Source: Runella defluvii (lineage in GTDB: Bacteria > Bacteroidota > Bacteroidia > Cytophagales > Spirosomataceae). Taken from it: a stretch of DNA of 64,000 nucleotides. The notes below the pieces were generated by a model. It was not told the DNA's origin. It made no database searches and saw nothing but the letters and a program-made list of their open reading frames with translations. The DNA is taken from contig NZ_JACIBY010000001.1 of assembly GCF_014195535.1 (NCBI RefSeq), positions 310,001 to 374,000 on the forward strand. The letters are read 5' to 3'. The translations under genes and the position numbers were made by a program. Positions 10,013 through 19,800 of this stretch are shown piece after piece. How positions within the stretch are numbered: position 1 is the stretch's first letter; each line of letters begins with the position of its first letter.

Positions 10013-10768
10013 TTATTCTCCCATACAAGCTCGTAGAAGCTGAGAGGCTGCAAATGAAAAAGCTATCACCAATCCTGCGATGACATTATCCCATTTTGAA
10101 TGCTTAGATTTAATAATCAACTCACGATTAGACGGATTAAGCTTCAGCGCTTCTTTAAAATATGGAGTCGCTTTATCAGGTTTGCCTATGGCGGTGTAAA
10201 TATCTCCCAGATGTTCAAAAGCTACGGTAGAGTCAGGGGCACTTTGTATGACGTCCACCATACCTCTTTCAAGCTCATCTTTACGTCCTAGCGTGAGTAA
10301 TGCTTTGTTTTTTTCAATTAAACAAAGTGTGTGAAAAGGAGCAAAGCTGAGCCCTTGTAAAGCGTAAGTGAGGGCTATTTTTGCGTATTTTTTCCTAAAA
10401 AAACCTTTCTTGGAATTATAAATTTTAGCTAGTAACCAATGATTCAAAGGATTTTCAGGAGAGTTAGCTAAGGCTATTTTTTCTAATTCTTCCGCTTTTT
10501 TGCTTGCTCCCAATGCGAAGTAAGATAAAGCAGATAGATGGAAAGCAAAAGCTAAGTCGGGTTGAACTCCAATGGCTTTATGGGCATATTCGATTGCTTC
10601 CTCAAATTTCCCCAATGAATAGTAACATTGCCCAATTCGACAAAAGACCTCTTCTTGAGGGCAGGCAAGCTGTAAAGCAGACTGATACATATCAATGGCT
10701 TGTTGCCATCTTTGAAGTGAACGTAAATGGTCTGCTTTCAACAATAGTTTTTTGCCCTCGCTTTCCAT
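10013..10768 (-). CDS. TPR protein with C-terminal membrane anchor
   Basis: 251 residues. About five TPR units fill residues 1-220 (for example GKFEEAIEYAHKAIGVQPDL and GKPDKATPYFKEALKLNPSN). One hydrophobic helix near 230-247 (IAGLVIAFSFAASQLL) forms a tail anchor, so the repeats are cytoplasmic. The start codon overlaps the stop of the upstream AAA+ gene in TAATG, which suggests translational coupling. TPR domains bind proteins; no catalytic motif is visible. Confidence 0.8.
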   Translation of the reverse strand: MESEGKKLLLKADHLRSLQRWQQAIDMYQSALQLACPQEEVFCRIGQCYYSLGKFEEAIEYAHKAIGVQPDLAFAFHLSALSYFALGASKKAEELEKIALANSPENPLNHWLLAKIYNSKKGFFRKKYAKIALTYALQGLSFAPFHTLCLIEKNKALLTLGRKDELERGMVDVIQSAPDSTVAFEHLGDIYTAIGKPDKATPYFKEALKLNPSNRELIIKSKHSKWDNVIAGLVIAFSFAASQLLRACMGE

Positions 10769-12096
10769 TATTTTAATTTTAAATACTTCAAGATATCGTC
10801 ATAAAGACCACTTTCGTTGGAGTACAGGGCATAGTTTTTAGCAGTAGCAAACCATTCTTTAGTTGTAGGTTTATGCCTACCTACTGCATTTTTTAAATCG
10901 GCGTTTGTTATTGGCACTACCCGCCCTTTTTTCAGAGATTCAGGAAGTTTTGATTCCACGGCAATGTCAACAACAGCCCTCAAATCCGCTCCTGAATAAT
11001 CGGCTGTCTGTTTAGCGATAGACTGAACATCGACACTTTCTGTAGGCTTTTCCAAGAGTTGTAATTTAATAATTTCTTCTCGTGCTTTTTGGTCAGGTGG
11101 CTGAACAAAAATGATACGATCAAATCGGCCAGGTCGGCGAAAAGCAGAATCTAAATACCAAGGAGAGTTAGTAGCGCCTAAAATTAGTACTCCTTCGTTT
11201 GAATACTTAACACCGTCCATTTCATCCAAAAACTGATTAATAATGAACCTTCCTGCGGCTTGACGCATATCGCTGCGGCTTGCCCCTAACGCATCTACTT
11301 CATCAAAGAAGAGGACACAAGGAGCATTTTGACGAGCTTCTTGAAAGATATTATGAAGATTTTTTTCAGAATTTCCAATCCACATATCAAGCACGTCGTT
11401 GAGGCCCACCGAAATAAAGTGTGCATTAATTTCTCCCGCAGTTGCCCGAGCCAACAACGTTTTTCCACAACCAGGAGGACCATATAGCAAAATCCCCCCC
11501 CCTATTTTCTTGCCAAATGCCTTGTAAATTTCGGGGTTTTTCATGGGATGGATGACCTTAAGAGCAATTTCTTCTTTTACAGCCTCCATACCTCCCACGT
11601 CTTTGAATGAAATTTTAGGTTTCTCTATGTTTGAATGAGTAACCATAGTTTCAATCTCCTCTACCCAGTCGTTGGGAGCCGCCAACCCAGCATCTCGAAT
11701 TTTGCGTCCAAGAAAATCGTCAAAATCTTTGTCATATACTCCTTTATCCCATTGGATTGCTACATCAAAATAGTGCTTCGCTTGCTTCAATTCACCCAAC
11801 TCAGCCAGTACTTTAGACAGAAGCATTGCAGCTGAGGCATATGAATGATTCTCAACCACTTCCTCCAACAAATACTGTGCTGTTGTATAGTTTTTTTGGT
11901 AAAAATAGGTCTTGGCCAACGCTACTTTCAACTCATTGTCTTCTGGCAAAAGTCGTAAACATTCCTTCCATTCGATCAGGGCTTCATCGTAACGCGCTAA
12001 ATTGAAAAGCGCTTCGGCCAATAATTTACGAAGTGGTAAGTTATCAGGTGAAAATTTAAGAGCTTCTCTAAAAGCATCTATCTGTTGTTGATTCAT
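10768..12096 (-). CDS. TPR-AAA+ ATPase
   Basis: The start is placed at ATG 12096 (MNQQQIDAFREAL), where the TPR pattern begins; the frame extends further but only through AT-rich, low-complexity codons. 442 residues: TPRs at 1-120, a linker, then a classical AAA module of the FtsH/Cdc48/proteasomal-ATPase type. It has Walker A GPPGCGKT (206-213), Walker B VLFFDEVD (261-268), sensor-1 Asn310, arginine fingers in FRRPGRFDR (319-327) and a helical lid. There is no protease domain and no second AAA module. Such ATPases form hexamers that remodel or unfold proteins. It is the first gene of a three-gene operon with two membrane-anchored TPR proteins. Confidence 0.9.
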   Translation of the reverse strand: MNQQQIDAFREALKFSPDNLPLRKLLAEALFNLARYDEALIEWKECLRLLPEDNELKVALAKTYFYQKNYTTAQYLLEEVVENHSYASAAMLLSKVLAELGELKQAKHYFDVAIQWDKGVYDKDFDDFLGRKIRDAGLAAPNDWVEEIETMVTHSNIEKPKISFKDVGGMEAVKEEIALKVIHPMKNPEIYKAFGKKIGGGILLYGPPGCGKTLLARATAGEINAHFISVGLNDVLDMWIGNSEKNLHNIFQEARQNAPCVLFFDEVDALGASRSDMRQAAGRFIINQFLDEMDGVKYSNEGVLILGATNSPWYLDSAFRRPGRFDRIIFVQPPDQKAREEIIKLQLLEKPTESVDVQSIAKQTADYSGADLRAVVDIAVESKLPESLKKGRVVPITNADLKNAVGRHKPTTKEWFATAKNYALYSNESGLYDDILKYLKLK

Positions 12097-12419
12097 CAAT
12101 AAAATATGAAAATTAAACCTATGTTTTTTCGTAAAAAATGTAAATATATATAAAAATAAAGTTTTTATATCAACAAAATTGATTATCACTCATCCTGCTT
12201 ATATATGCACTAACTATTACTTAATTATCTATTTGGGGAGTAGTTTGAAAATATACCATTGATATTATTCAATAAAAACCTCTATTTATCAACTATTTAT
12301 ACACATTAAAATTTTATAACAGTTAAATTAACAAAACGCACAATTGATTAACTTTTTTTCATTTAGAAACTTTATCAAGTTGAAAACAGAAAAAAGTAAG
12401 AAAATTCCCAGTGATTGGG

Positions 12420-12427
12420 TAAGTTTG
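12420..12427 (+). promoter_or_regulatory. Candidate -7 promoter element for the L,D-transpeptidase gene
   Basis: TAAGTTTG matches the Bacteroidota -7 consensus TAnnTTTG at all fixed positions. No TTTG is present about 19 bases upstream, so the promoter would be weak or activator-dependent. Transcription would begin near 12434, within the hairpin. Confidence 0.3.
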
Positions 12428-12432
12428 ACATC

Positions 12433-12470
12433 AAAAAAGTCGCTCCCCAGCTAGGTGGAACGACTTTTTT
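12433..12470. terminator. Terminator-like hairpin ahead of the L,D-transpeptidase gene
   Basis: Arms AAAAAAGTCGCTCC (12433-12446) and GGAACGACTTTTTT (12457-12470) pair over 14 positions with one mismatch. They have the A-tract/T-tract form of a bidirectional intrinsic terminator. No gene ends here: the left neighbour is transcribed away and the right one starts 41 bases on. It may be a leader attenuator or the end of an unseen small transcript. Confidence 0.5.
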
Positions 12471-12511
12471 GTGTTTTCTTCCGACACTATTTCTGGAATC
12501 CTATGCCTCCT

Positions 12512-14179
12512 ATGAACAAAAACGAACGTTATATCGCCATCGCCGTTGGGGTGTTGCTCCTGATTGGGGCCGCTGTCTATTACCAATTTCGCCAAAAGGA
12601 AACCGTTAAACAAGCATTTGCACCCGACTCAACGGTCTATTCCAAACAAGATTATACCACTTTGGTACTCGATAGTACCGTGCTAGCGTCGTTTTTTGCG
12701 TCGCGTTCATTGGCTGATAGCCTTCAATCGGATGTGCGCTCGTTTTATCAGCGACGCGGCTATCAGTATGCGTGGTTTAGCGAAAACCGCCTGGCCAATG
12801 CCGCCAACAACTTCAATAACTTACGGCAAAGCTACATCAGTGATTTTGCCGATAGCAGCTTGTACAACGCCGAAATCGACCGATTGGTGAACGAGGCCGA
12901 AACCCAAGGAACGAAGTTTTTGGCCAATAAGGTAGAAGTACAGACCCTCGAATTGCTGCTGACTACGGCGTTTTTTCAGTATGCCGATAAAGCATACGCG
13001 GGTACGGTCAAAGATTTGTTGGATTTGGAGTGGTTTATTCCCCGCAAAAAGAAAAATTTTCAAGCCTTGTTAGATACGCTCGTGATGGCCAAAGGGCAGC
13101 CGATTCGCGAGCCTGTCAATCGTTATTATACGTTGTTGAAAGAAAAACTGCGTCAGTACCGACTCCTTCAGCAACAGGGTGGGTGGCCTAAATTGGAATT
13201 TGAGGGAAAAGCGCCCAAAAAAGGCGACGAAGATTCGACGGTTTTGGTGCTGAAACAAAACCTACACCGCTGGGGCGACTTAAAAACGCTGGATTCGACG
13301 AGCATATTTGATGACTCGGTGGCCGTGGCCTTAAAACGCTTTCAGCACCGAATGGGACTTTCAGAAACGGGTAAATTGGACGAAAAGACGTTGGTGGAAA
13401 TGAACCGCCCCGTGGAAGAACGCATCCGCCAAATGATGCTCAACATGGAACGCCTACGGTGGGTACCCGATGAACTCGAACCGAATATGCTGCTGGTCAA
13501 TATTCCTGAGTATCGCTTACACGTGTTTGAAAACGGCGTTCAGTCTTGGATGAGCAAAGTGGTGGTGGGAAAGGAAGCGACCAAGACAAGTATTTTTAAA
13601 GGAAATCTCTCGTACGTGGTGCTAAATCCGTATTGGGTGGTGACCAACAATATCATCAACAACGAAATTTTGCCCAAACTGAAACGCAACCCAGGGTATT
13701 TGGAACGAAACAACATGGAAGTGGTGTCGGGCAACAAAGTGATAAATCCGTACTCCGTCAAGTGGAGTTCTTACACTAAAAACGTTCCATATACCATTCG
13801 ACAAAAACCTGGCAAGGGAAATTCGTTGGGAAAAGTCAAGTTTTTATTTCCCAATAGTTACAGCATTTATTTGCACGATACACCCTCCAAAAGCCTCTTT
13901 GGCGAGACCGCACGCGCCTTTAGCCACGGCTGTATCAGGGTGTCTGAACCCGAAAAATTGGCACTGCACGTGTTAAAAAGTCTCCCAGAATGGAACGAAG
14001 AGAAGCTAAATGCCGTTTGGAAAACACAAAACGAGAAATGGATAACCGTTCGTCCTTCGCTTCCAGTGTATATTGTCTATTTTACAACTTGGGTGGATAA
14101 TACGGGTCAGCTCAACTTCCGCCGTGACTTATACGGGCTGGATAGTGCGTTGGCAAAAGAAGTTTTTGGAGAACAATAA
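12512..14179 (+). CDS. L,D-transpeptidase (YcbB/LdtD-like)
   Basis: The start is placed at ATG 12512 (MNKNERYIAIAVGVLLLIGAA), giving a signal anchor; ATG 12503 is equally possible, and a GTG at 12455 falls inside the hairpin. 555 residues: membrane anchor, scaffold domain, a peptidoglycan-binding domain with FQHRMGLSETGKLDEKTL near 288-305, then a YkuD catalytic domain with the SHGCIR motif and nucleophile Cys474, and the upstream His of YLHDTPSKS. It forms 3-3 peptide cross-links in peptidoglycan, or attaches proteins to it, in the periplasm. The Hsp70-like gene follows after 9 bases. Confidence 0.93.
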   Translation: MNKNERYIAIAVGVLLLIGAAVYYQFRQKETVKQAFAPDSTVYSKQDYTTLVLDSTVLASFFASRSLADSLQSDVRSFYQRRGYQYAWFSENRLANAANNFNNLRQSYISDFADSSLYNAEIDRLVNEAETQGTKFLANKVEVQTLELLLTTAFFQYADKAYAGTVKDLLDLEWFIPRKKKNFQALLDTLVMAKGQPIREPVNRYYTLLKEKLRQYRLLQQQGGWPKLEFEGKAPKKGDEDSTVLVLKQNLHRWGDLKTLDSTSIFDDSVAVALKRFQHRMGLSETGKLDEKTLVEMNRPVEERIRQMMLNMERLRWVPDELEPNMLLVNIPEYRLHVFENGVQSWMSKVVVGKEATKTSIFKGNLSYVVLNPYWVVTNNIINNEILPKLKRNPGYLERNNMEVVSGNKVINPYSVKWSSYTKNVPYTIRQKPGKGNSLGKVKFLFPNSYSIYLHDTPSKSLFGETARAFSHGCIRVSEPEKLALHVLKSLPEWNEEKLNAVWKTQNEKWITVRPSLPVYIVYFTTWVDNTGQLNFRRDLYGLDSALAKEVFGEQ

Positions 14180-14188
14180 CAAGCACAA

Positions 14189-15451
14189 ATGTCGGAAATT
14201 TCATGCGGCGTTGATTTCGGAACGTCAAACTCTACCATTGCATTTTACCGAGATAACCAACTTACGTTGGTGCCCGTCGAAGGGACAAACACCACCATTC
14301 CTAGCGCGATTTTCTTTGAACGCATCGACAACACGCCCCATTACGGACGCGACGCGGTGCAGCTGTTTTTGGGACGGAACAAAGGCCGTTTTATGCGCAG
14401 TTTGAAGCGGATATTGGGAACAACGATTATGAAACAAGGAACGCTCGTCAACGGCAGTCCGATGTATTTTAGTCGAATCATTGGTCAGTTTGTCAAAAAC
14501 CTCAAAGACAAAGCCGAACTGGAAGCGGGCCAAGAAATCGACAGTGTGGTGATGGGGCGGCCTGTTCATTTTATTGATAACGACCCCGTAGGCGACAAAA
14601 ATGCCCAAGAAGAGCTACGGAAAATTGCGCAGCAAGTAGGATTCAAACACATTGAGTTTCAGTTTGAACCCATTGCCGCCGCTTTTGCCCACGAAAAAAA
14701 CGTATCGGGCGAAAAACTGGCGTTGGTGGTGGACATCGGCGGGGGTACGTCCGATTTTACGGTGATTCGCCTTTCCCAGCATTTTTTGAATAGAACCAAC
14801 CGCGCCAACGATATTTTGGCCAACACTGGGGTGCGGATTGGCGGAAATGATTTTGACAAAGACTTGAGTTTGATTTCGTTTATGCCCGAGTTGGGTTTTC
14901 GTAGCACGTACGGCGACAAACACTTGCCCGTACCGCTCAAGTATTATTACGACTTGGCCGAATGGAGTAAAGTCAACTCGCTTTATACGCCCAAAAACCG
15001 AATGCAGATTTACCAGTATTTGGGCCAATCGCACGACCCTGAGCGACTTTCACGCTTGTTGAATGTCATCGACCAAGAAAGCGGGCACGTGTTGTTAGGC
15101 GCTGTGGAAGAGGCAAAAATCGCTTTGACTTACCACGATGTCAATTGCTCATCACTTGATTTTTTGGCGGAAGGTTGTACCGTTGAGACGTCCAAAGCGG
15201 TCTTTGAAGAATCCATTGCCGCAGAAATTGAGCAAGTGACCGTAGCCGCAACGGCTTGTGTACAAGAGGCAGGTGTTCGCCTACAAGACATTGAGTTGAT
15301 TATCTTAACGGGAGGTTCTACCGAGATACCCGCAGTTCAACTTGCCTTTAGAGAATTGTTTTCCCATGCCGAAGTATCAGATACCAACAAACTGGACAGT
15401 GTGGGCGTGGGATTGGCTTATGATAGCCAACGTAAATTTCAAATGGGGTAA
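14189..15451 (+). CDS. Hsp70-family chaperone-like protein (YegD type)
   Basis: 420 residues, close to E. coli YegD and much shorter than DnaK. The actin-like ATPase core is complete: phosphate-1 loop VDFGTSNS (8-15), phosphate-2 loop VVDIGGGTSDF (180-190) and adenosine loop LTGGSTEIP near 370. The C-terminal substrate-binding and lid domains of DnaK are absent, so it probably acts as an ATP-dependent switch on unknown partners in the cytoplasm. It appears co-transcribed with the L,D-transpeptidase, but I know of no established link. Confidence 0.9.
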   Translation: MSEISCGVDFGTSNSTIAFYRDNQLTLVPVEGTNTTIPSAIFFERIDNTPHYGRDAVQLFLGRNKGRFMRSLKRILGTTIMKQGTLVNGSPMYFSRIIGQFVKNLKDKAELEAGQEIDSVVMGRPVHFIDNDPVGDKNAQEELRKIAQQVGFKHIEFQFEPIAAAFAHEKNVSGEKLALVVDIGGGTSDFTVIRLSQHFLNRTNRANDILANTGVRIGGNDFDKDLSLISFMPELGFRSTYGDKHLPVPLKYYYDLAEWSKVNSLYTPKNRMQIYQYLGQSHDPERLSRLLNVIDQESGHVLLGAVEEAKIALTYHDVNCSSLDFLAEGCTVETSKAVFEESIAAEIEQVTVAATACVQEAGVRLQDIELIILTGGSTEIPAVQLAFRELFSHAEVSDTNKLDSVGVGLAYDSQRKFQMG

Positions 15452-15493
15452 ATAGCGTGGTTGGGGGTTTCTCAAAACCCCAACCACGCTATT
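15451..15493. terminator. Bidirectional intrinsic terminator
   Basis: A perfect 16-bp stem with arms AATAGCGTGGTTGGGG and CCCCAACCACGCTATT and an 11-base loop, then TTATTTTA. It touches the stop codons of both convergent genes (YegD-like and TolC-like), so it ends both transcripts. Its inner 18 bases recur inverted at 48818-48835. Confidence 0.85.
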
Positions 15494-16786
15494 TTATTTT
15501 AGGTCATTAGCCAAACGAAGCAATTCGATTTCGGCGGCTTTGGCAGCAAAACTATAATTGACAAACGCGTACCCGATGCTTTCAAAACTCTGTTGGGCTT
15601 GGCGTACCTCCACGATGGTCGCTTGGCGAAGCTGATAACGTTGGAGTGTCAAATCAAGTAGTTTTTTTGAAAGCTCTACGTTCTTCTTTTGCTCTTCCAA
15701 CTGCTGCAAATTCATCGTATAAGTTTGGTATGCTTTCACGACGTTGTTGCTCAATGTCCGTTGGAGAATCTCTTTGCGTAAGCCTGCATTTTTGGTATTG
15801 ATGGCGGCGATTTGTTCTTGGCGTTTGAAGATACCTCCGTTGTAAATAGGAATCGTTAAGCCTACGCCCAAAAACGGCCCACTACTTTGGTTGAGAAGTA
15901 GCTGCCCAGCGGTTTGTTGGTTACGGTTGTAGTTGAAACCCATGTTTGCCCGCAGCGTGGGGTAACGTTGTGCTTGAACTTCTTTGGCTGCCCATTCCGC
16001 AATTTTGATTTGGTTGTCGGCTGCCATCACGTCGGCGTTGCGGTTAGCGTTGCGCAAAATATTATCCATTTGAAGGCTTTTATCAACCATAATCGTGTCT
16101 TGGATGGCGATAAGCGTGTCAGGACGAAGGTTTAACAAAAGCAATAAATCGGTTTTGGCTTGGGTCACAATCAGTTGTTGCGACTGCTTGGTTTGAAGCA
16201 AAGCGTTCAAATCAAGCTGAGATTGAAACAAGTCGGCGTTGTTGGCCAATCCTACGTTTTGTTGCACTTTTACCAACTCCAGACGGCGCTCTGCCACATC
16301 AATCGACTGGTCGATGGTGCGAATGTACGCTTGCTGACGAATGACGTCATAATAGCCCGCCATTACGCCCGCAATTGTGTTTTGAACTTGGGCGTTGAGC
16401 AACTGCTTGCTTTGCAGTTCGAGTTGTTCAAGGCGTTTTTTGGTTGATTTAACGCGGTTGCCGTTGTAAAGTAAAATACTACTCGTCACGTTGGAGTTCA
16501 GCTGATTGGCCGCCGCGCCGTTTCGCTTAATTTCCACTCCCGTGTTAAGCTTCTGATTGACGTTGGTGTATTGCTCATTGTCGTTGATGGTGGCCGTTAC
16601 TGTAGGTAAAGCACCAGCGATACTTTTGTCGTTGTTGATATGGGCTACCTGAATGTTGTTTTTCAACACCTCAATGTCGAGGTTATTTTTGAGGGCAATG
16701 CCGATGGCATCGCTCAGTGTCAAGTTTTGAGAAAAGGCGATTTGACCAGAAATGGTCAAACCTAATACGATCAAAAATTTCCTCAT
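15494..16786 (-). CDS. TolC-family outer-membrane efflux protein
   Basis: The start is placed at ATG 16786 (MRKFLIVLGLTISGQIAFSQ, a signal peptide), 430 residues. Two outer-membrane efflux protein repeats are visible, with the typical LTLSDAIGIALKNNLDIE opening, NVGLANNADLFQSQLDLNAL in the first half and LTLQRYQLRQATIVEVRQAQ in the second, plus long alpha-helical coiled-coil stretches. It forms the trimeric exit duct of the pump encoded upstream. Last gene of the operon, 67 bases after the RND gene. Confidence 0.94.
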   Translation of the reverse strand: MRKFLIVLGLTISGQIAFSQNLTLSDAIGIALKNNLDIEVLKNNIQVAHINNDKSIAGALPTVTATINDNEQYTNVNQKLNTGVEIKRNGAAANQLNSNVTSSILLYNGNRVKSTKKRLEQLELQSKQLLNAQVQNTIAGVMAGYYDVIRQQAYIRTIDQSIDVAERRLELVKVQQNVGLANNADLFQSQLDLNALLQTKQSQQLIVTQAKTDLLLLLNLRPDTLIAIQDTIMVDKSLQMDNILRNANRNADVMAADNQIKIAEWAAKEVQAQRYPTLRANMGFNYNRNQQTAGQLLLNQSSGPFLGVGLTIPIYNGGIFKRQEQIAAINTKNAGLRKEILQRTLSNNVVKAYQTYTMNLQQLEEQKKNVELSKKLLDLTLQRYQLRQATIVEVRQAQQSFESIGYAFVNYSFAAKAAEIELLRLANDLK

Positions 16787-16853
16787 TGTGATGAGATTAC
16801 GTGCCAAAGCACAGTTAATCATTATTGGTTAATTGTAGATAAAATGGTGGAAG

Positions 16854-19800
16854 TTAGGCGTTGCTAACTTCCACAGTCTTTTCTTCTACGTTATCGGCGT
16901 TTTTGTGTTTTCCCGAAACAAACGTATATACCGCTGGAACGACAAACAAAGTAAGAACAAGGGAGAACATGATGCCACATACAACCACAATTCCGAGCGG
17001 AATACGGCTGGTACTGGCAGCTCCCAAGCTCAACGCAATCGGCAAGGCTCCTAACGAAGTAGCAAGGCTGGTCATCAAGATTGGACGCAAACGTTGCGTT
17101 GAAGCGTCGATAACGGCTTCTACTTTCTTGAGGCCATGTTCGCGTCGTTGGTTGGCAAATTCCACAATCAAGATTCCGTTTTTGGTAACTAGACCAATCA
17201 ACATAATCATTCCGATTTGGGAGAAGATATTGAGGGTTTGGTCAAAAGCCCACAAGCTTAACAACGCCCCTGCCAATGCCAATGGTACCGTAATCATGAT
17301 GGTGAATGGATCGATAAAGCTCTCAAACTGAGCCGCCAATACCAGATAGATAAGTACCAAGGCCAACATAAAGGCAAAAAGGATGTTCGACGAACTCTCT
17401 GAGAAGTCACGCGAAGGGCCTGATAGCGCCGTTTGGTAGCTTTCGTCGAGGAGTTTGTTGGCAATGCTTTCCATGGCTTTGATACCGTCGCCGATGGTGT
17501 AGCCTTCCGCCAACGACGCCGAAATAGTAGCCGCCTTGTAACGGTTATAGTGATAAATCGTCGTCGGAGTCGTACTTTCTTCCCAACGGATGACAGAACT
17601 CAACGGAATGTTTTCGCCGCGCGAATTGCGTACGTACAAGCGGCCAATGTCTTCGGGCTTGTTACGGTCGGTGCGCTCTACTTGGGCAATGACTGAGTAC
17701 TGATAACCATTTTGGATGAAATAAGCCAAGCGACCTCCACTAAACGCGGCCTGAATGGTGGCTACTACGTCTTGAGTGGTGAGTCCTAAGTCTCTGATTT
17801 TCATTCGGTCAACGGAAAGTTTCAACTCAGGACGGTTAAACTTCAAGTTGACATCGACGTTGGCAAAAGTCTTGTCCGAACGAGCTGCTTCCAAAAATTT
17901 CGGGATAATAGCGCGGAGCTTATCAAGGTCTTGGTTTTGAAGAATAAACTGTACTGGCAAACTACCACGCGAGCCAAACCCTACCGAAATCGTTTGTTCT
18001 TGAACGGCAAACACCCGTGCTTGGTTAAAGCGACCGAGCTTTTTCTGCAAATCGTTCACAATATCGCTTTGGCTACGGGTACGCTCGGTGGGTTCTACCA
18101 AGGCCAAACGAGGTGCTGCGCTGTTGGTAGCACCACCTCCTCCAGGACCTCCGCCTGGCGTACGAACGAAGATAAAGTCGCGTTCAGGAATCGAATCGTA
18201 TAAAAATTTGCCTAAATCATCGGCGATTTTGGACATGGCGCTGTAACTTGTTCCTTCGGGAGCAGTTACGTTAAAACGAATACTACTGCGGTCTTCCAAC
18301 GGTGCAAGTTCGCTTTTCAACGTACCCATGCAATACCAAATAATCCCTCCACAGGCCAATACAATGACCCACGCGATCCAGCGAACTTTCAAAAAGCCCG
18401 TAAGCATAGCTTTGTAGCCATCTTCCATCCCACGGAAGAAAGGTTCGGTTTTTTGATAAAACCAACCATGACCTGCGTTTTTGCGTGAAAGATAGACGTT
18501 CAACACAGGCGTGATAGTGAGCGATACAAAGGCGGAGACGAGTACGGCGGCGGCTAGTGTTACCCCAAACTCGCGGAAAAGACTACCAATAAACCCTTCC
18601 AAGAAAATAACGGGTAAGAATACAATCGCCAGGGTAATAGAGGTCGAAATAACGGCAAAGAAGATTTCTTTACTTCCTTCGATGGCGGCCTTACGAATCG
18701 GGAAGCCTTGTTCGAGCTTCTTAAAGATATTTTCGGTGACTACGATACCGTCATCGACCACCAGACCCGTGGCAAGCACAATCGCCAACATGGTAAGGAT
18801 ATTGACTGAGAAGCCCGCCAGGTACATAATGAAAAACGTAGCCACGAGCGAGATCGGAATATCAATCAATGGACGAATCGCAATGAGCCAATCGCGGAAG
18901 AAAAGGAAGATAACGATAACCACCAAAATAAACGAAATGATGAGCGTTTCTTCTACTTCGGCGAGTGAGTTACGAATGTTTTTGGTGTTGTCACTTAATA
19001 CCTTGATTTGGACGTCGCTTTTGCTGCCTTTCTGAATTTGCGCAACGCGTTTGTAGATTTCGTCCGCAATTTTGATGTTGTTAGCTCCAGGTTGGGGGAT
19101 GATGGCCAAGCCCACCGCGTGTAAGCCGTTGTATTTCCAGCTTTGTTCGAGCTGCTCTGGGCCTAATTCTACTTTGGCAACATCGCTCAAACGCACGATT
19201 CCCGTCGCATCTTCACGAATGATAAGGTCTTGGAATTGCTTCTCGGTGGTCATACGACCCAATACTCGGATGGTTAAATCCGTGTTGTTACCGTAGATTT
19301 TTCCAGGAGGTAGCTCAATGTTTTCGTTGTTCAGTGCCGAACGAATGTCGGAGAAGGCAACGTTGTAAGCATTCATTTTGTCGGGATTAAGCCAAATACG
19401 CATGGCGTAGCTTTTTTGCCCAAAAATGTTGATAGCACTTACCTCGTCAACGGTTTGAAGCTGTTGTTGGAGCACGTTTTCGGCATAGTCGCTCAATTCG
19501 AGCAAACTTTTACTTTCGCTCTGAACGGCCAAAATCATGATAAATTCACCATTGGCATCGGCTTTTGAAACCACTGGCGGGGCGTTAATGTCTTGTGGAA
19601 GGCTACGCAAGGCTTGGCTCACCTTGTCGCGCACGTCGCTGGCGGCCGCTTCGAGGTCAACGCCGAGGTTAAACTCTACGCTGATTTGGCTGCTTCCTTG
19701 CGAGCTAGAAGAAGTAATGGTGCGGATACCTTGAATCCCGTTGACTTGTTTTTCAAGGGGTTCGGTGATTTGGCTCTCAATGATGTCGGGGTTAGCACCT

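Larger units (their letters stand above)
12097..12511. other. AT-rich divergent intergenic region
   Basis: About 415 bases separate the TPR-AAA operon (leftward) from the L,D-transpeptidase gene (rightward). The left 270 bases are strongly AT-rich with no convincing open frame. The right part holds a candidate -7 element and a terminator-like hairpin, listed separately. No RNA gene is recognisable. Confidence 0.6.
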
